The notes: a model not told the origin generated them from the sequence alone. Numbered from the stretch's first letter, positions 42,907 to 51,552 are shown. The stretch: 64,000 nucleotides of DNA from Burkholderia catarinensis (GCF_001883705.2 NZ_MDEQ02000024.1:47753-111752), one strand, 5' to 3'. A program made the numbers and translations.

Positions 42907-45900
42907 TGATCGATTGCCCCGCGTACAGCACATTCGGCGCCGACGCCATGCCCGGATTCAACTGCAGGATCTCGTTCAGCGCGCGCGCATCCTGCTGCTC
43001 GCGCGTCATCGTCTTCCGGTCGTCCGGCGATACATGGGCCGCGTCGAGCAGCGACTGGCGATGCGCGTCGGCGATCACCCACAGCGAATCCCCGGCCACG
43101 ACGATGTACGGTTGCGCGGCCGGCGACGGCGGCGTGGAGGGCTGCGCGGGCGCCGTGCTGCCCGGCGCGCCGTTCGTATTGCCCGGCGTGCCGGTCCCGG
43201 GCGGTTGCGTAGCGGTGGCGCCCGGCGCGAGCCCGGTCGTCGGCTGCGACGGCTGATGCGATGACGACGGCGACGATGGCGTCGGCTGCGGCTTGTGCGT
43301 CGACGATCCCGAGCCGCCCGACGGCGAGCCGAAGAACAGGCTCTGCAATTGCGTGAAGCCCCAGATCCCGACCGGCACGAGGATGAGCGCGGTCGGGTAT
43401 TTCTTGACCCAGCGCGTCGCGTTCGGGAAATGGGTGTTCAGGCGCGCGCCGAGCAGGATCGCCGTCGACGTCGCGGCCGTTGCCGCGAGGCCGTAGTGGC
43501 CCTTGTCGTACTGCGCGATCGTGCCGGCGATGCCGCTTGCGACACCGACGAAATCCGACGTCGAGTCGATCAGGCGCACGACGCGGCTGCGTTTGTCCGC
43601 GTTCACGCGATGCGCGCTGACCGCGTAGACGAGGCCCGAATACGTCGCGGCGAGCGCCGCGCTCGCGGTCGTCAGCGCACCTGCGACCGTCGGCGCGGTC
43701 ATGAGCCCGTGCACGCCGACGGCGATCGTCCCCGAATAGCCGACGATCGCGCTGCCGCGCCCGACGAGGCCGAGCAGCCGGCGGGAATTGCCGCGATGCA
43801 GCTGCGTGAGCGACGTGCCGCCGACCATGCCCTGCATGTTCGCGAGCAGGTCGGCCGACAGTTCCTTGATCTGCGCGGTCGCATCGTCGAAGCCGATGAG
43901 CCCCTGGCGATGCATCTCGACTAAGTGACTCGCCTTTACGCGGGTCTCGTTCGTGAGCAGGTCGAGCTGTTCGAGCCGCGCCGGATTGTAGCCGTGCACC
44001 GACGCGCTCAGCTGCTGCGCGAGCGAGCGCTGCAGGCGGTCGAGCACGTCGTGCACCGCGCGCGGGTCGCCGCTCTGCAGGCTCTGCACCGCGCCCTGGT
44101 GCATCGCGCCGAACACGCGGCCCGCGCGCGCGCCGACGAAGAGCGCCGTGTTCGCGTGGGTCAGCGCGTTCGAACTCATCATGTTCATGCCGTTGAACAC
44201 GTTCAGCGCAACGAGCGAGCTGGCGCCGGCTACCGTGCCGCCGAAGCCCAGCGACCAGGCCCAGTCGCGCTTGCCGAGCGACGGCCGGTGGACGCGCAGC
44301 GCGTTGAGCTGCGCGAGTGCGGCTTTCTGCGGGTCGCCGAGCTGGTGGCTCGGCTGTGCGGCGATGTCGCGGTTCACGATGACGGGCTTGGTCTCGTCGA
44401 TCGCGAGCTTCGGATCGGCCGCCACTGCGCGCCAGAACGCGGTGCTCGATGCATTCGGGTTGGCGTGCGCGTCGATCTTGCGCTCGGTGTCAGGCTTGCC
44501 GTACTTGTCCAGCCAGCGGTTGCCGGCATTGCGTGCGCGGAGTTCGGCGCGGTTGGCGGGCGCGGCGGTATTCCAGTAGTTATCCTTCGCATAGTTGATC
44601 GTCGCCTGCCGCGCGCTGTCCATCAGTGCTGTCGTATGGCCTTCGTACAGGTCGGCGCGCAGCGCTGCGAGCTGGTCGGGTGTCATCCCGTTCGCGAGGC
44701 CGACGCGTTCGATTTCGGCGAACAATACCTGGTGCTGGTTCGCGAGCGTTTGCGCGCCGACCCGTTCGAACACGCGCGTGAGCGCGTCGGCGCCGTGCAG
44801 GCGCGCGAGCTTGTCGGGCGCGTGCAGCTTGTATTCGACGAGCTTGCGGGCGAGTGCGGCGGTCAGGTCCTGGTTCGCGATGAAGTCCGAGCCGTGCGTC
44901 GCATACGACAGCCCGAGGTGTACCCAGTCGAGCGCCTTGCGTTCGAGCACGGCCTCGACGAGCTTCAGGTGGCCGTCGCCCGGCACCGGTTCGAGCACGG
45001 CGTCCCAGCCGTGGAACGTCACCATCACATGGGGCGCGTCGTTGCCGGTGTTCTGTCGCGCCCAGGTTTCGAGCGCGTCGAACGTGCGCACGTAGTCGTG
45101 GTACGCATCGTTGGTGCCGGCGAGCGTGCGCTGGTCTTCGGCCGACACGAGCGCGCGCGACGGCGCGGTTTCGAGGCGCAGCACGAAGCCGCCCGTGGAC
45201 GCCGCGTCGAGCCATTTGAACAGGTGGCCGAGATCATCGAGTTCGAGATGGCGACCCGTGCCGTCGATGTCGATCCGCGCGTTCGCTTCGTCGAACTGCG
45301 CGTTGTCGAGCTTGCCGAGTTCGCGCACGCGGCGGATGAATGCCGGGTCGTGTTTCTTGCCGAGCGCGGCGGCCAGCGAATGCGGATCGACCGCGACCGA
45401 CACGACCGGCATCGCGCCGCCATAGCGTTTCACGAGCGCGAGCATGTCGTCGGGGTTGTCGCGCAGCGTGAAGCCGCGCGCCATCAGCGCGATGCGATCC
45501 TGGATCTCGACCTTCGCGCGTGCATAGGCCTGCAGCGCACGCCGGTCCGCAGCCCGCGCGACCGACAGATAGGTGATCGCGCCTTTCGCACGGCGGGACA
45601 GTCCGTTTGCCGCATGATCGGGCCGCGACAGCGGGCCGTGCCACGGCATGCTCGACGCATCGCGGGCGAGCCGCAACGGGATGCCGAGCGCCTTCATCAT
45701 CACGCTGTCGGCCATCATGACCTGGCGTGTCGTGCCGAGATCGAGCGGCTCGCCGCGCCGGCCGGCGAACGCCTTGACGCGCTCGTGCTCGGGGAACCAG
45801 TTGTCGACTTTCGCGTTGCCGAAGCGAAGGATCCATTCGGCGATCGTCGCGCTCGACAGGCCGGGCTGATAGGTCTTGATGCTGAACGGCTTGCCGGCGG

Positions 45901-47860
45901 GGGGCGCCGGCGCAGCGGCCGGTGCCGGCACGGCCGGCGCGTTCTGGTTGCCTTTCTTGCCTTTGCCGCGCGCGTGTTTTTTCGGCTTCGCTTGCGGGCT
46001 GGCGGCGGAGGTGCCGGACGCGGGGTCGTCGGCGAGTCTGGCCTGCTGGTTCTTTGCGACCGTCAGTTCGGCCGTGATGCGGCTCTCCAGTTCGCCGAAC
46101 GGCGCGGACGATTCCGCTGCGGCCTTCTGCAACTGCTTGTCGAGTTCCGCCTGTTTCAACGCATAGGCCGCGACCTGCGTCGGCTTCGTGCGTGCGTCGA
46201 ACGCGGCCGGGTCGAGCCGCGTCACCAGGAAATGCCGGTTCGAGCCGTCCGGACCGCCGCCGATCCTGGTCTTGTCGAGATCGATGCCGGGCTTGCCCTG
46301 GTCGTTGAAATGCGCGGCATCGTCGAACCACTGCAGTGTGCCGTCGCGTGTCGCGAGGATGCCGTCGGGCTTGTGCAGCGTGTCGATCAGCGCGCCTTCC
46401 GTGCCATAGACGTAGATGAAGTATTCCGGGCCGACCTGGCCGAGATCGATGACGCGCCGCAGATGCAGCGTGTTCGCGCCGCTGAAGTCGTGCACGTCGT
46501 CGGCCGATTTCGGCAGCAGGTTCGGCGCGACCCATCGGTGGGCAAGCGGTGTCGCCCCGGCAGGCGGCTTGCCTGCCGACTGCATCCTGCCGAGCCGGCG
46601 TTGCACGCGGTCGCTCGTCTTCAGCGGCGGCGGCTTTTGCTCGGCGACCGGCAACGCCCGCTCGGCGGGCTCGAAGCCGCCATAGCGGGACACCGCCGTT
46701 TCCGGCAGCGAGGACGGCACGAACACGACGCCGCGCCGTCCGTCGGGCAGGCCGCGCGCGCCGCGGCGGAATGCGGTGCCGAGATCCTGCTCACCGATCG
46801 ACGCGTCGCCGACCGAGGTTTTCTCGTGATAGGTCCAGCCGCCGCCGCCCTGTTTGGGCTCCGCGTAGCCGAGCACCTTGCCGGTCTTCTTGTCGACCGC
46901 GAAGATCGTCGCGCCGTCGTCCGCGGCCTTCGCGGCCGCTTTGGGCCGCTTGTATTGCGGCGCCTTGGCGAGTTCGCCGATCTGTTCGACGATCTCCTGG
47001 GCGGGTGCGTTGCCCGAAGGCTCGGCATGCCACACGCGCTTCGTGTCGATGGCCTCGACCTTCGCCGTGCCGCCGAATTGCTGCAGCTCGTCGAGCGACA
47101 CCGGCGACAGGTAGAAGTCGAATTTCGCCCGCGCTTCATGCGGCGTTTCGCTGTCGTTGCGCTTGCGCGCACGCGTACCCGGATATACCGCGTCGCGAAC
47201 GTCGTGCGACGGCGTGCCGCCGGGATCGGCCGATTCGACCTGACCGGGCTGGCCGTGCGCATCGGTCTTCAGGCTCGCGACGAAATCGGGTTGCGGATGC
47301 GTGCCGTCGTCCGCCGGCCGGTCGACGTGCTTCGCGATCAGCACGTGCGCGTTGGGCCCCGCGTATTGCGCGAGGTCGCGGATGTCGGCCAGTTGCGTCC
47401 CGTCGATCCGCTTCAGGTCGCGTTTGCCGTGCGCATCGAGCCAGTCGGCCGCGCGCGCCTCGGGCGTGAGCGCGGGCGTGGCCGGCATGAAGGACGACGG
47501 GTCCGGCATGGGCCACATCATCATCGACGGCATCGTCCGTGGCGTCGCGCCGGCCCGCCCGGCTTCGCCGTCGCGCAGCGCCTGCTCGGCCTGCGCGCGG
47601 TACAGCGCACGATAGACGGGGTTGCCGGGCAGCGACGTCGGTGCGTTGCCGAACGCGTCGGCGAGGCGGGCCAGGCCCGCTGCGTCGCCGGGCATCACAT
47701 GATCGGCTTCGCGCGCGATCTCGTCGGGGAGCACCGCATGCTCGGCGATGTCGATGCCGGTCGATTCGAGGATCCCGTCAGGCGCGGCCGTACGCGGGAT
47801 GCGCGCCGCCAGCGCCGCATGGCGCGAATTCGAGTGTACGGAAGCGGTTGGAACGGGCAC
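42896..47860 (-). CDS. 1,654-residue protein of unknown function with membrane segments and C-terminal LysM
   Basis: Largest gene in the window; I recognise no overall family. No signal peptide at the N-terminus (MPVPTASVHSNSRHAALAAR). Regions: N-terminal 1-430 hydrophilic; about 430-600 mixed, with FSGANTLHLRRVIDLGQVG; a basic, Pro/Ala-rich linker at 618-658 (KPKKHARGKGKKGNQNA). A region at about 810-1050 could be a TIM-barrel-like hydrolase fold (VSVAVDPHS, MVTFHGWD, VHLGLSYATHGSDF), but catalytic residues are unproven. Hydrophobic segments lie at about 1198-1226, 1368-1416, 1433-1473 and 1485-1510, then a Ser/Pro/Thr/Gly linker and a LysM domain (YIVVAGDSLWVIAD ... LNEILQLNPG ... LYAGQSINVG, 1582-1654). 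It starts at GTG without a strong ribosome binding site. Secreted effector, toxin or surface protein are all possible; none is shown. Confidence 0.75.
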   Translation of the reverse strand: MPVPTASVHSNSRHAALAARIPRTAAPDGILESTGIDIAEHAVLPDEIAREADHVMPGDAAGLARLADAFGNAPTSLPGNPVYRALYRAQAEQALRDGEAGRAGATPRTMPSMMMWPMPDPSSFMPATPALTPEARAADWLDAHGKRDLKRIDGTQLADIRDLAQYAGPNAHVLIAKHVDRPADDGTHPQPDFVASLKTDAHGQPGQVESADPGGTPSHDVRDAVYPGTRARKRNDSETPHEARAKFDFYLSPVSLDELQQFGGTAKVEAIDTKRVWHAEPSGNAPAQEIVEQIGELAKAPQYKRPKAAAKAADDGATIFAVDKKTGKVLGYAEPKQGGGGWTYHEKTSVGDASIGEQDLGTAFRRGARGLPDGRRGVVFVPSSLPETAVSRYGGFEPAERALPVAEQKPPPLKTSDRVQRRLGRMQSAGKPPAGATPLAHRWVAPNLLPKSADDVHDFSGANTLHLRRVIDLGQVGPEYFIYVYGTEGALIDTLHKPDGILATRDGTLQWFDDAAHFNDQGKPGIDLDKTRIGGGPDGSNRHFLVTRLDPAAFDARTKPTQVAAYALKQAELDKQLQKAAAESSAPFGELESRITAELTVAKNQQARLADDPASGTSAASPQAKPKKHARGKGKKGNQNAPAVPAPAAAPAPPAGKPFSIKTYQPGLSSATIAEWILRFGNAKVDNWFPEHERVKAFAGRRGEPLDLGTTRQVMMADSVMMKALGIPLRLARDASSMPWHGPLSRPDHAANGLSRRAKGAITYLSVARAADRRALQAYARAKVEIQDRIALMARGFTLRDNPDDMLALVKRYGGAMPVVSVAVDPHSLAAALGKKHDPAFIRRVRELGKLDNAQFDEANARIDIDGTGRHLELDDLGHLFKWLDAASTGGFVLRLETAPSRALVSAEDQRTLAGTNDAYHDYVRTFDALETWARQNTGNDAPHVMVTFHGWDAVLEPVPGDGHLKLVEAVLERKALDWVHLGLSYATHGSDFIANQDLTAALARKLVEYKLHAPDKLARLHGADALTRVFERVGAQTLANQHQVLFAEIERVGLANGMTPDQLAALRADLYEGHTTALMDSARQATINYAKDNYWNTAAPANRAELRARNAGNRWLDKYGKPDTERKIDAHANPNASSTAFWRAVAADPKLAIDETKPVIVNRDIAAQPSHQLGDPQKAALAQLNALRVHRPSLGKRDWAWSLGFGGTVAGASSLVALNVFNGMNMMSSNALTHANTALFVGARAGRVFGAMHQGAVQSLQSGDPRAVHDVLDRLQRSLAQQLSASVHGYNPARLEQLDLLTNETRVKASHLVEMHRQGLIGFDDATAQIKELSADLLANMQGMVGGTSLTQLHRGNSRRLLGLVGRGSAIVGYSGTIAVGVHGLMTAPTVAGALTTASAALAATYSGLVYAVSAHRVNADKRSRVVRLIDSTSDFVGVASGIAGTIAQYDKGHYGLAATAATSTAILLGARLNTHFPNATRWVKKYPTALILVPVGIWGFTQLQSLFFGSPSGGSGSSTHKPQPTPSSPSSSHQPSQPTTGLAPGATATQPPGTGTPGNTNGAPGSTAPAQPSTPPSPAAQPYIVVAGDSLWVIADAHRQSLLDAAHVSPDDRKTMTREQQDARALNEILQLNPGMASAPNVLYAGQSINVG

Positions 47861-48393
47861 GGGGGTGATTCGTAGCGGGCGACGAGGGGGAGCCGACCGG
47901 TCCGGGCATCGCTACGAGAAGCGGTCATGTCGGGACCGTGCGCGGCGCCGACGACGGCGCGGCGCGGGGGTTTGCGCATCGCTTCGCGCGGGTTCGTGCG
48001 GGTTCGTGTGTTAAAGCTTCCTTTCGGGTGCCGGGTGTGGTCTTACTGTTTGCTTTCGTTTCATATGATAAGGTATGCGAAGCAATTTGCGACGGTGGAA
48101 GCGCCGTGGACGAGCGATGCGGCATGCCCCAGGTCGGGCGAAGGACCTGGGCGGCACGCGTGCGAGTAGCCGATCTGGACGACGGAGGAACAGGATCGGA
48201 TTGCAGCGGACGATTCGCGCTCGCGGCCGGGAGGTGTCCGACTGGATCGTTCCGGTGTCCGGTGAGCGGCAGGCTTGCCGGATCGGGCGGTCGACGTGTG
48301 ATCGGACGCAACCGGTGTGCTGTTGCGGGATCGCGTGGATCCGGCGCGGAAAGGGATGTGGTCCGCTTCAACCCGTGTTTAGCCGTCAGGAAA
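47861..48393. other. intergenic region between the giant gene and the toxin-antitoxin pair
   Basis: About 530 bases. Open frames are of shadow type. Two AT-richer patches (48040-48090, with CATATGATAAGG, and 48370 onward) could be promoters: the first, read on minus, for the giant gene; the second for the toxin-antitoxin genes. Nothing here was recognised as a gene. Confidence 0.5.
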
Positions 48394-48438
48394 TTGTTAC
48401 GTGACAACTTCAAGTCATGGTCGATGACTTTATATACT
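48394..48438 (+). promoter_or_regulatory. AT-rich palindrome-containing promoter upstream of the antitoxin gene
   Basis: TTGTTACGTGACAA (48394-48407) is a near-palindrome. It is followed by a perfect 7-bp inverted repeat, AAGTCAT (48412-48418) and ATGACTT (48424-48430), spaced by GGTCG. TTCAAG (48409-48414) and TATACT (48433-48438) make a possible promoter with an 18-base spacer containing the repeat. The position about 155 bases before the antitoxin start suggests a regulated upstream promoter. Confidence 0.5.
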
Positions 48439-48558
48439 GAATTGATGTAACGCGTCAGCGAGGCGAATCTCCGATTCGTGAACATCCTCGATAACCGGTC
48501 TTCCAGCCTGGTCGGCAGGCTCGTCCCTTTGCTATCCGCACGTCTTCGGCAAAACGCC

Positions 48559-48580
48559 TATAATGATTGGGCAAATTGCC
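48559..48580 (+). promoter_or_regulatory. -10 element and palindrome at the Xre antitoxin start (autoregulation site)
   Basis: TATAAT at 48559-48564 is a perfect -10 (no good -35). Directly after it GGCAA-A-TTGCC (48570-48580) is a perfect 11-base palindrome ending just before the ribosome binding site GGAGAGAGGT. Xre antitoxins with their toxin usually repress their own operon by binding such palindromes (family knowledge), so this is a likely operator. Confidence 0.68.
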
Positions 48581-48591
48581 GGAGAGAGGTC

Positions 48592-49047
48592 ATGAGCACC
48601 ATCGCTTTTCATCCTTCGGGCGTCGCGCATCCGCGTCAGGCCGAATTCACGATTCTCGAGCAGCTGCTGGCGATCCGCGTCCGGTCGGGCGCCGATCTTG
48701 CCGAGCTGGCAAGCGCGCGCGTCGACGTGTCGGTGATCGACCGGCTGTCGGAGCGCGGGCTGAAATCGGACGAGCTGGCCTTCATCATTCCGCGCCGCAC
48801 GCTGAGCCATCGTCGCCAGGCGCACGAACGCCTGTCGCCGGAGGAATCCGACAAGGCGATCCGCCTCGCGCGCATCGTCGCTCAGGCGACGGCCACGTTC
48901 GGCGACCAGGACAAGGCGATGGCGTGGCTGCGCAACGGGCTCCAGCGCTTCGGCGGCCGCACGTCGCTCGACATGGCGAGCACCGAGCATGGCGCGCGGC
49001 TCGTCGAAGAGGTCCTCACGCAGATCGACGAAGGGTACTTCGCTTGA
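48592..49047 (+). CDS. Xre/ParS-MbcA-type antitoxin
   Basis: Antitoxin of an Xre-RES toxin-antitoxin pair; 151 residues. The N-terminal helical region (LEQLLAIRVRSGADLAELASARVDVSVIDRLSERGLKSDELAFII, about 20-65) is an Xre-like helix-turn-helix. The C-terminal ParS/MbcA-like (DUF2384) region carries PRRTLSHRRQAHERLSPEESDKAIRLARI and DQDKAMAWLRNGLQRFGGRTSLDMASTEHGARLVEEVL, of which the last part should fill the toxin active site. ATG at 48592 follows GGAGAGAGGTC. Its stop overlaps the toxin start by four bases. Confidence 0.9.
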   Translation: MSTIAFHPSGVAHPRQAEFTILEQLLAIRVRSGADLAELASARVDVSVIDRLSERGLKSDELAFIIPRRTLSHRRQAHERLSPEESDKAIRLARIVAQATATFGDQDKAMAWLRNGLQRFGGRTSLDMASTEHGARLVEEVLTQIDEGYFA

Positions 49048-49523
49048 CGACGCTGTGGCGGATCAGCAATTACGCCGACCTGAAAGGCATCGGCGGGTTG
49101 CGGGCCGGCGGGCGCTGGCATTTTGCCGGGCAGCCCGTCGTGTATCTCGCCGAGCATCCGGCGCTCGCACTGCTTGAGACGCTGGTTCATTTCGAAATCG
49201 CCACCGTCGCGCAATTGCCGAGCGGATACCAGTTGCTGCGCATCGAGGTGCCCGAATCGGTGGACGTCGCCGAAATCGCGGAAGGCGATGCGCCGGACGA
49301 CTGGCGAACGAACGTCGACTGGACCCGCAGCGCCGGCACGGAGTGGCTGCAAACGCAGCCGAGCGCGCTGCTGCGCGTGCCGAGCGTCGTCGTGCCGCAC
49401 GCGCACAACTTCCTGCTGAATCCGTTGCATCCGGCCGCGTCCGAGGCTCGCGTCGCGGAAGTCATGCAGTCGCCGTACGACACCCGGATTCTGCGGCTGA
49501 TCCAGTCGAAGCCGGTCGAATAG
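49044..49523 (+). CDS. RES-domain toxin
   Basis: Toxin partner of the Xre-like antitoxin; 159 residues. RES toxins degrade NAD+ (known for the family). The RES pattern is present: Arg in GGRWHFAG and Tyr/Glu in VVYLAEHPALALLETLVHFE (about 20-52), then PSGYQLLRIEVPE, and SVVVPHAHNFLLNPLHPAASE (about 112-132) near the end. The chosen start is TTG at 49044 inside the antitoxin stop (TTGA), giving a four-base overlap and translational coupling. No in-frame ATG lies near the start, so an unusual start codon that lowers toxin expression is plausible. Confidence 0.88.
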   Translation: MTTLWRISNYADLKGIGGLRAGGRWHFAGQPVVYLAEHPALALLETLVHFEIATVAQLPSGYQLLRIEVPESVDVAEIAEGDAPDDWRTNVDWTRSAGTEWLQTQPSALLRVPSVVVPHAHNFLLNPLHPAASEARVAEVMQSPYDTRILRLIQSKPVE

Positions 49524-49560
49524 CGAACAGGAAGGAACAGGGCCTGCGTCGGGCGCGGGG

Positions 49561-50520
49561 TCAGTGCTCGTGCGCGGCGCGATCCGCGGCCGCATCGGGC
49601 GGCAGCGTCTGCCGGATGCGCGTGACCGTTCGGGAGCTGACGAGACCGAGCATTGCACTGACATCGGCATGCGCGTGGCCGGCGAGCAACTGGCGGCGCG
49701 CATACGTGTTGCGCAGCACGCGCGGGCTCATGTCCGCCGCGCGGAAGCCGATCGCGGTCAGCGCGTCGCGTACCACGAGCAGCAGGAACATGTCGTTCAT
49801 CGCGCCACCGCCGCGCGGCGCGGGAAACAGCAGCGCCGATGCCGGTGCGTGTGCCGAGCACGCGCGCCATGCGGCGAGCGGCGCCAGTGCAAATTCGGCG
49901 AGCGCGATCCGGCGCGCCGGCCGCGCGCGATCGCGCGGCACGGACAGCGACGGCGGCCGCGCATCGAGATCGGGCGCGTCGTGCGTCGTCGCGCGAATCT
50001 CGGCCGACGTGATGCCGCTCGCGAGCAGCAGCGCGACGATCGCGCGATTCCGGCAGTCGGCCGGCGTGTCCGCCGGTCGAGGCTGGACGTGGAGCTGCAG
50101 CGCTGCATCGGCGTCGGGCGGCAGGTAGCACGGCTCAGGCTCGCCGTCCGGCCAGGCGAGATCGCGTGTCGTCCGGCCAGCCGGATGGATCGTGCGCACG
50201 CCGGTGTCGACCAGATGCCGGCCAAGCCGGTCGATCAGCTTCGCATAACGCACGCGCGTCGACGTGCCGGGCGCGCAGGTACGGTCGAGTTCCGCGAGGA
50301 ACGCCGCGACATGGTCGGGCCCGAACGTGGCCAGCGACACGCGCTGTGCGTTCAGGTGGCGCAGGAATCGCTCGAACATCGCGACGTGCTGCACGACCGA
50401 ACGCGGCGCGAACGGCCGGCGGCCGGCGCCGGTCGCGGCGGTTTCCTGCCACGCGCGAAATGCGCCGACGGGGTCGTGAATCCAGCGATTCGTGTCCATC
50501 CACGATTTATAGCCGGACAC
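49561..50520 (-). CDS. tyrosine-recombinase-like protein lacking catalytic residues
   Basis: A 319-residue protein with the two-domain layout of phage-type integrases. The N-terminal SAM-like core-binding domain has VVQHVAMFERFLRHLNAQ and FGPDHVAAFLAEL (about 40-75). The C-terminal catalytic-domain-like part has LLASGITSAEIRAT (Arg I), then RVLRNTYARRQLLAGHAHADVSAMLGLVSSRTVTRI. In active enzymes the box reads H-x-L-R, then L-G-H/W, then Tyr. Here the His before LR is Arg, the LGH is LGL, and the expected nucleophile Tyr is absent. It is therefore probably inactive in recombination; a DNA-binding role is possible. The start (GTG 50520 or ATG 50499) is uncertain. Confidence 0.8.
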   Translation of the reverse strand: MSGYKSWMDTNRWIHDPVGAFRAWQETAATGAGRRPFAPRSVVQHVAMFERFLRHLNAQRVSLATFGPDHVAAFLAELDRTCAPGTSTRVRYAKLIDRLGRHLVDTGVRTIHPAGRTTRDLAWPDGEPEPCYLPPDADAALQLHVQPRPADTPADCRNRAIVALLLASGITSAEIRATTHDAPDLDARPPSLSVPRDRARPARRIALAEFALAPLAAWRACSAHAPASALLFPAPRGGGAMNDMFLLLVVRDALTAIGFRAADMSPRVLRNTYARRQLLAGHAHADVSAMLGLVSSRTVTRIRQTLPPDAAADRAAHEH

Positions 50521-50580
50521 GGTGATGCCGGCAATCGTCCCGATGTCCTTCCAGCTGGCCGGCGCGACGCAACCGGCGCG

Positions 50581-51090
50581 TCAGTGCGCGAGACGCGTGT
50601 CGTCGCTGCCGTCGTTGCGCATCGTCAGGTAAACGAGCCGCAGCGTGATGACGAAGCGGAACGCGTCCGGCACGCCGTTCCATTGCTTCGACATCCACAT
50701 CCCGAACCATTCGCCGCCGACCGACATGAACGCGACCTGCCACGTGAGGAAGCCGGGCGTCAGGCCGGCGATCGCGTATGCCGTGGCCGCGCGGAACACC
50801 GCATCGCCGGCGCGCCGCGCTCGCAGCAACCGGATCCCGCCGATCCAGCACAGCATGGCCGTCAGTGTTTCCATCGAGATGGTGCCGATGTAGCCGGCGT
50901 GATGGATCCACGTCGTGCCGATCGCGCGATACATGATCCCGTTGCCGGGGAAGGTGGTATCCATCGGGAACACGTGGTGCACGAACGCGAAATTCGTCGC
51001 GTAGCCGGTGATGTTGCCGAATGCGACGGGCGATGCGAAAAAAGCCATGGCAAGCACCGCGGTTGTCTTGGAAAGGCGAACCATCATCAT
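50581..51090 (-). CDS. DUF2165-family small integral membrane protein
   Basis: A 169-residue membrane protein of the DUF2165 family, function unknown. Three ATG codons in tandem (51090, 51087, 51084) begin it, with TTCGGAGTCC directly upstream. Hydrophobic segments: SKTTAVLAMAFFASPVAFGN near the N-terminus, an ETLTAMLCWIGGIRLL region, a helix around FRAATAYAIAGLTPGFLTWQ and a C-terminal FRFVITLRLVYLTM. The conserved NITGYATNFAFVHHVFPMDTTFPGN (about 25-49) is the family signature. It lies 61 bases upstream of the recombinase-like gene on the same strand. Confidence 0.85.
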   Translation of the reverse strand: MMMVRLSKTTAVLAMAFFASPVAFGNITGYATNFAFVHHVFPMDTTFPGNGIMYRAIGTTWIHHAGYIGTISMETLTAMLCWIGGIRLLRARRAGDAVFRAATAYAIAGLTPGFLTWQVAFMSVGGEWFGMWMSKQWNGVPDAFRFVITLRLVYLTMRNDGSDDTRLAH

Positions 51091-51552
51091 GGACTCCGAA
51101 ATTAATGGGCGGACAAAAGCGCGACCGCGCGGCAATGAACCGGCGTTCGGGGGTGATACCTGCGCAAGCGTGTCCGGTGGATTTGCGTGCGTGTGCACGG
51201 CAGCGCGGAGATCGGGACTGGAAAACCTGAAGCCGGTGCGGCGTCGAGGAGACGCACGCGCCGTGTTGGATCGAGTGCCCGCGCCGGGAGGGCGCGGCGG
51301 TTGTCGGTCGAACCGCAGGCGTCGTCAAGCCGGGGGCAGCGCTTGCGGGTCGCGACGCAATGCAACGCAATGCAGCAAACGAGCCCGCATGCCGGTTCGG
51401 CGGCATTGCACCCGCAACGGCCGGCCGCATTACGTCATTCCCTTATTGCGAAAAAAATTTTGTTCATGGGACTATCGAACGCGCCAGCCGCGCACCGAGG
51501 GGGTCGCAGGCCGCGTGATGTCCATCGCAACGACCAAGAACATCCATAGACA
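51091..51552. other. intergenic region between divergent DUF2165 and ggt genes
   Basis: About 460 bases. Contains a tandem repeat of a 10-mer, CGCAATGCAA then CGCAATGCAG (51356-51375), and an AT-rich patch at 51440-51480 (TTATTGCGAAAAAAATTTTG) suited to a ggt promoter. No protein-coding frame of normal composition. Confidence 0.5.

Noticed and set aside
43925..47875. Long plus-strand open frame (1,316 codons) antisense to the giant gene
   Set aside because: Extremely rich in Arg, Val and Ala with no domain or start signal. It mirrors the third-position GC of the minus-strand gene, which has a LysM domain and natural composition.
44000..51000. Prophage or intact insertion sequence
   Set aside because: No phage structural genes, no complete transposase and no terminal inverted repeats were found; only a degenerate recombinase-like gene and a doubtful 34-residue tail.
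51356..51375. Tandem 10-mer repeat as operator or iteron
   Set aside because: Only two copies, one with a mismatch at the end, and no replication gene nearby; kept only as a note in the intergenic entry.
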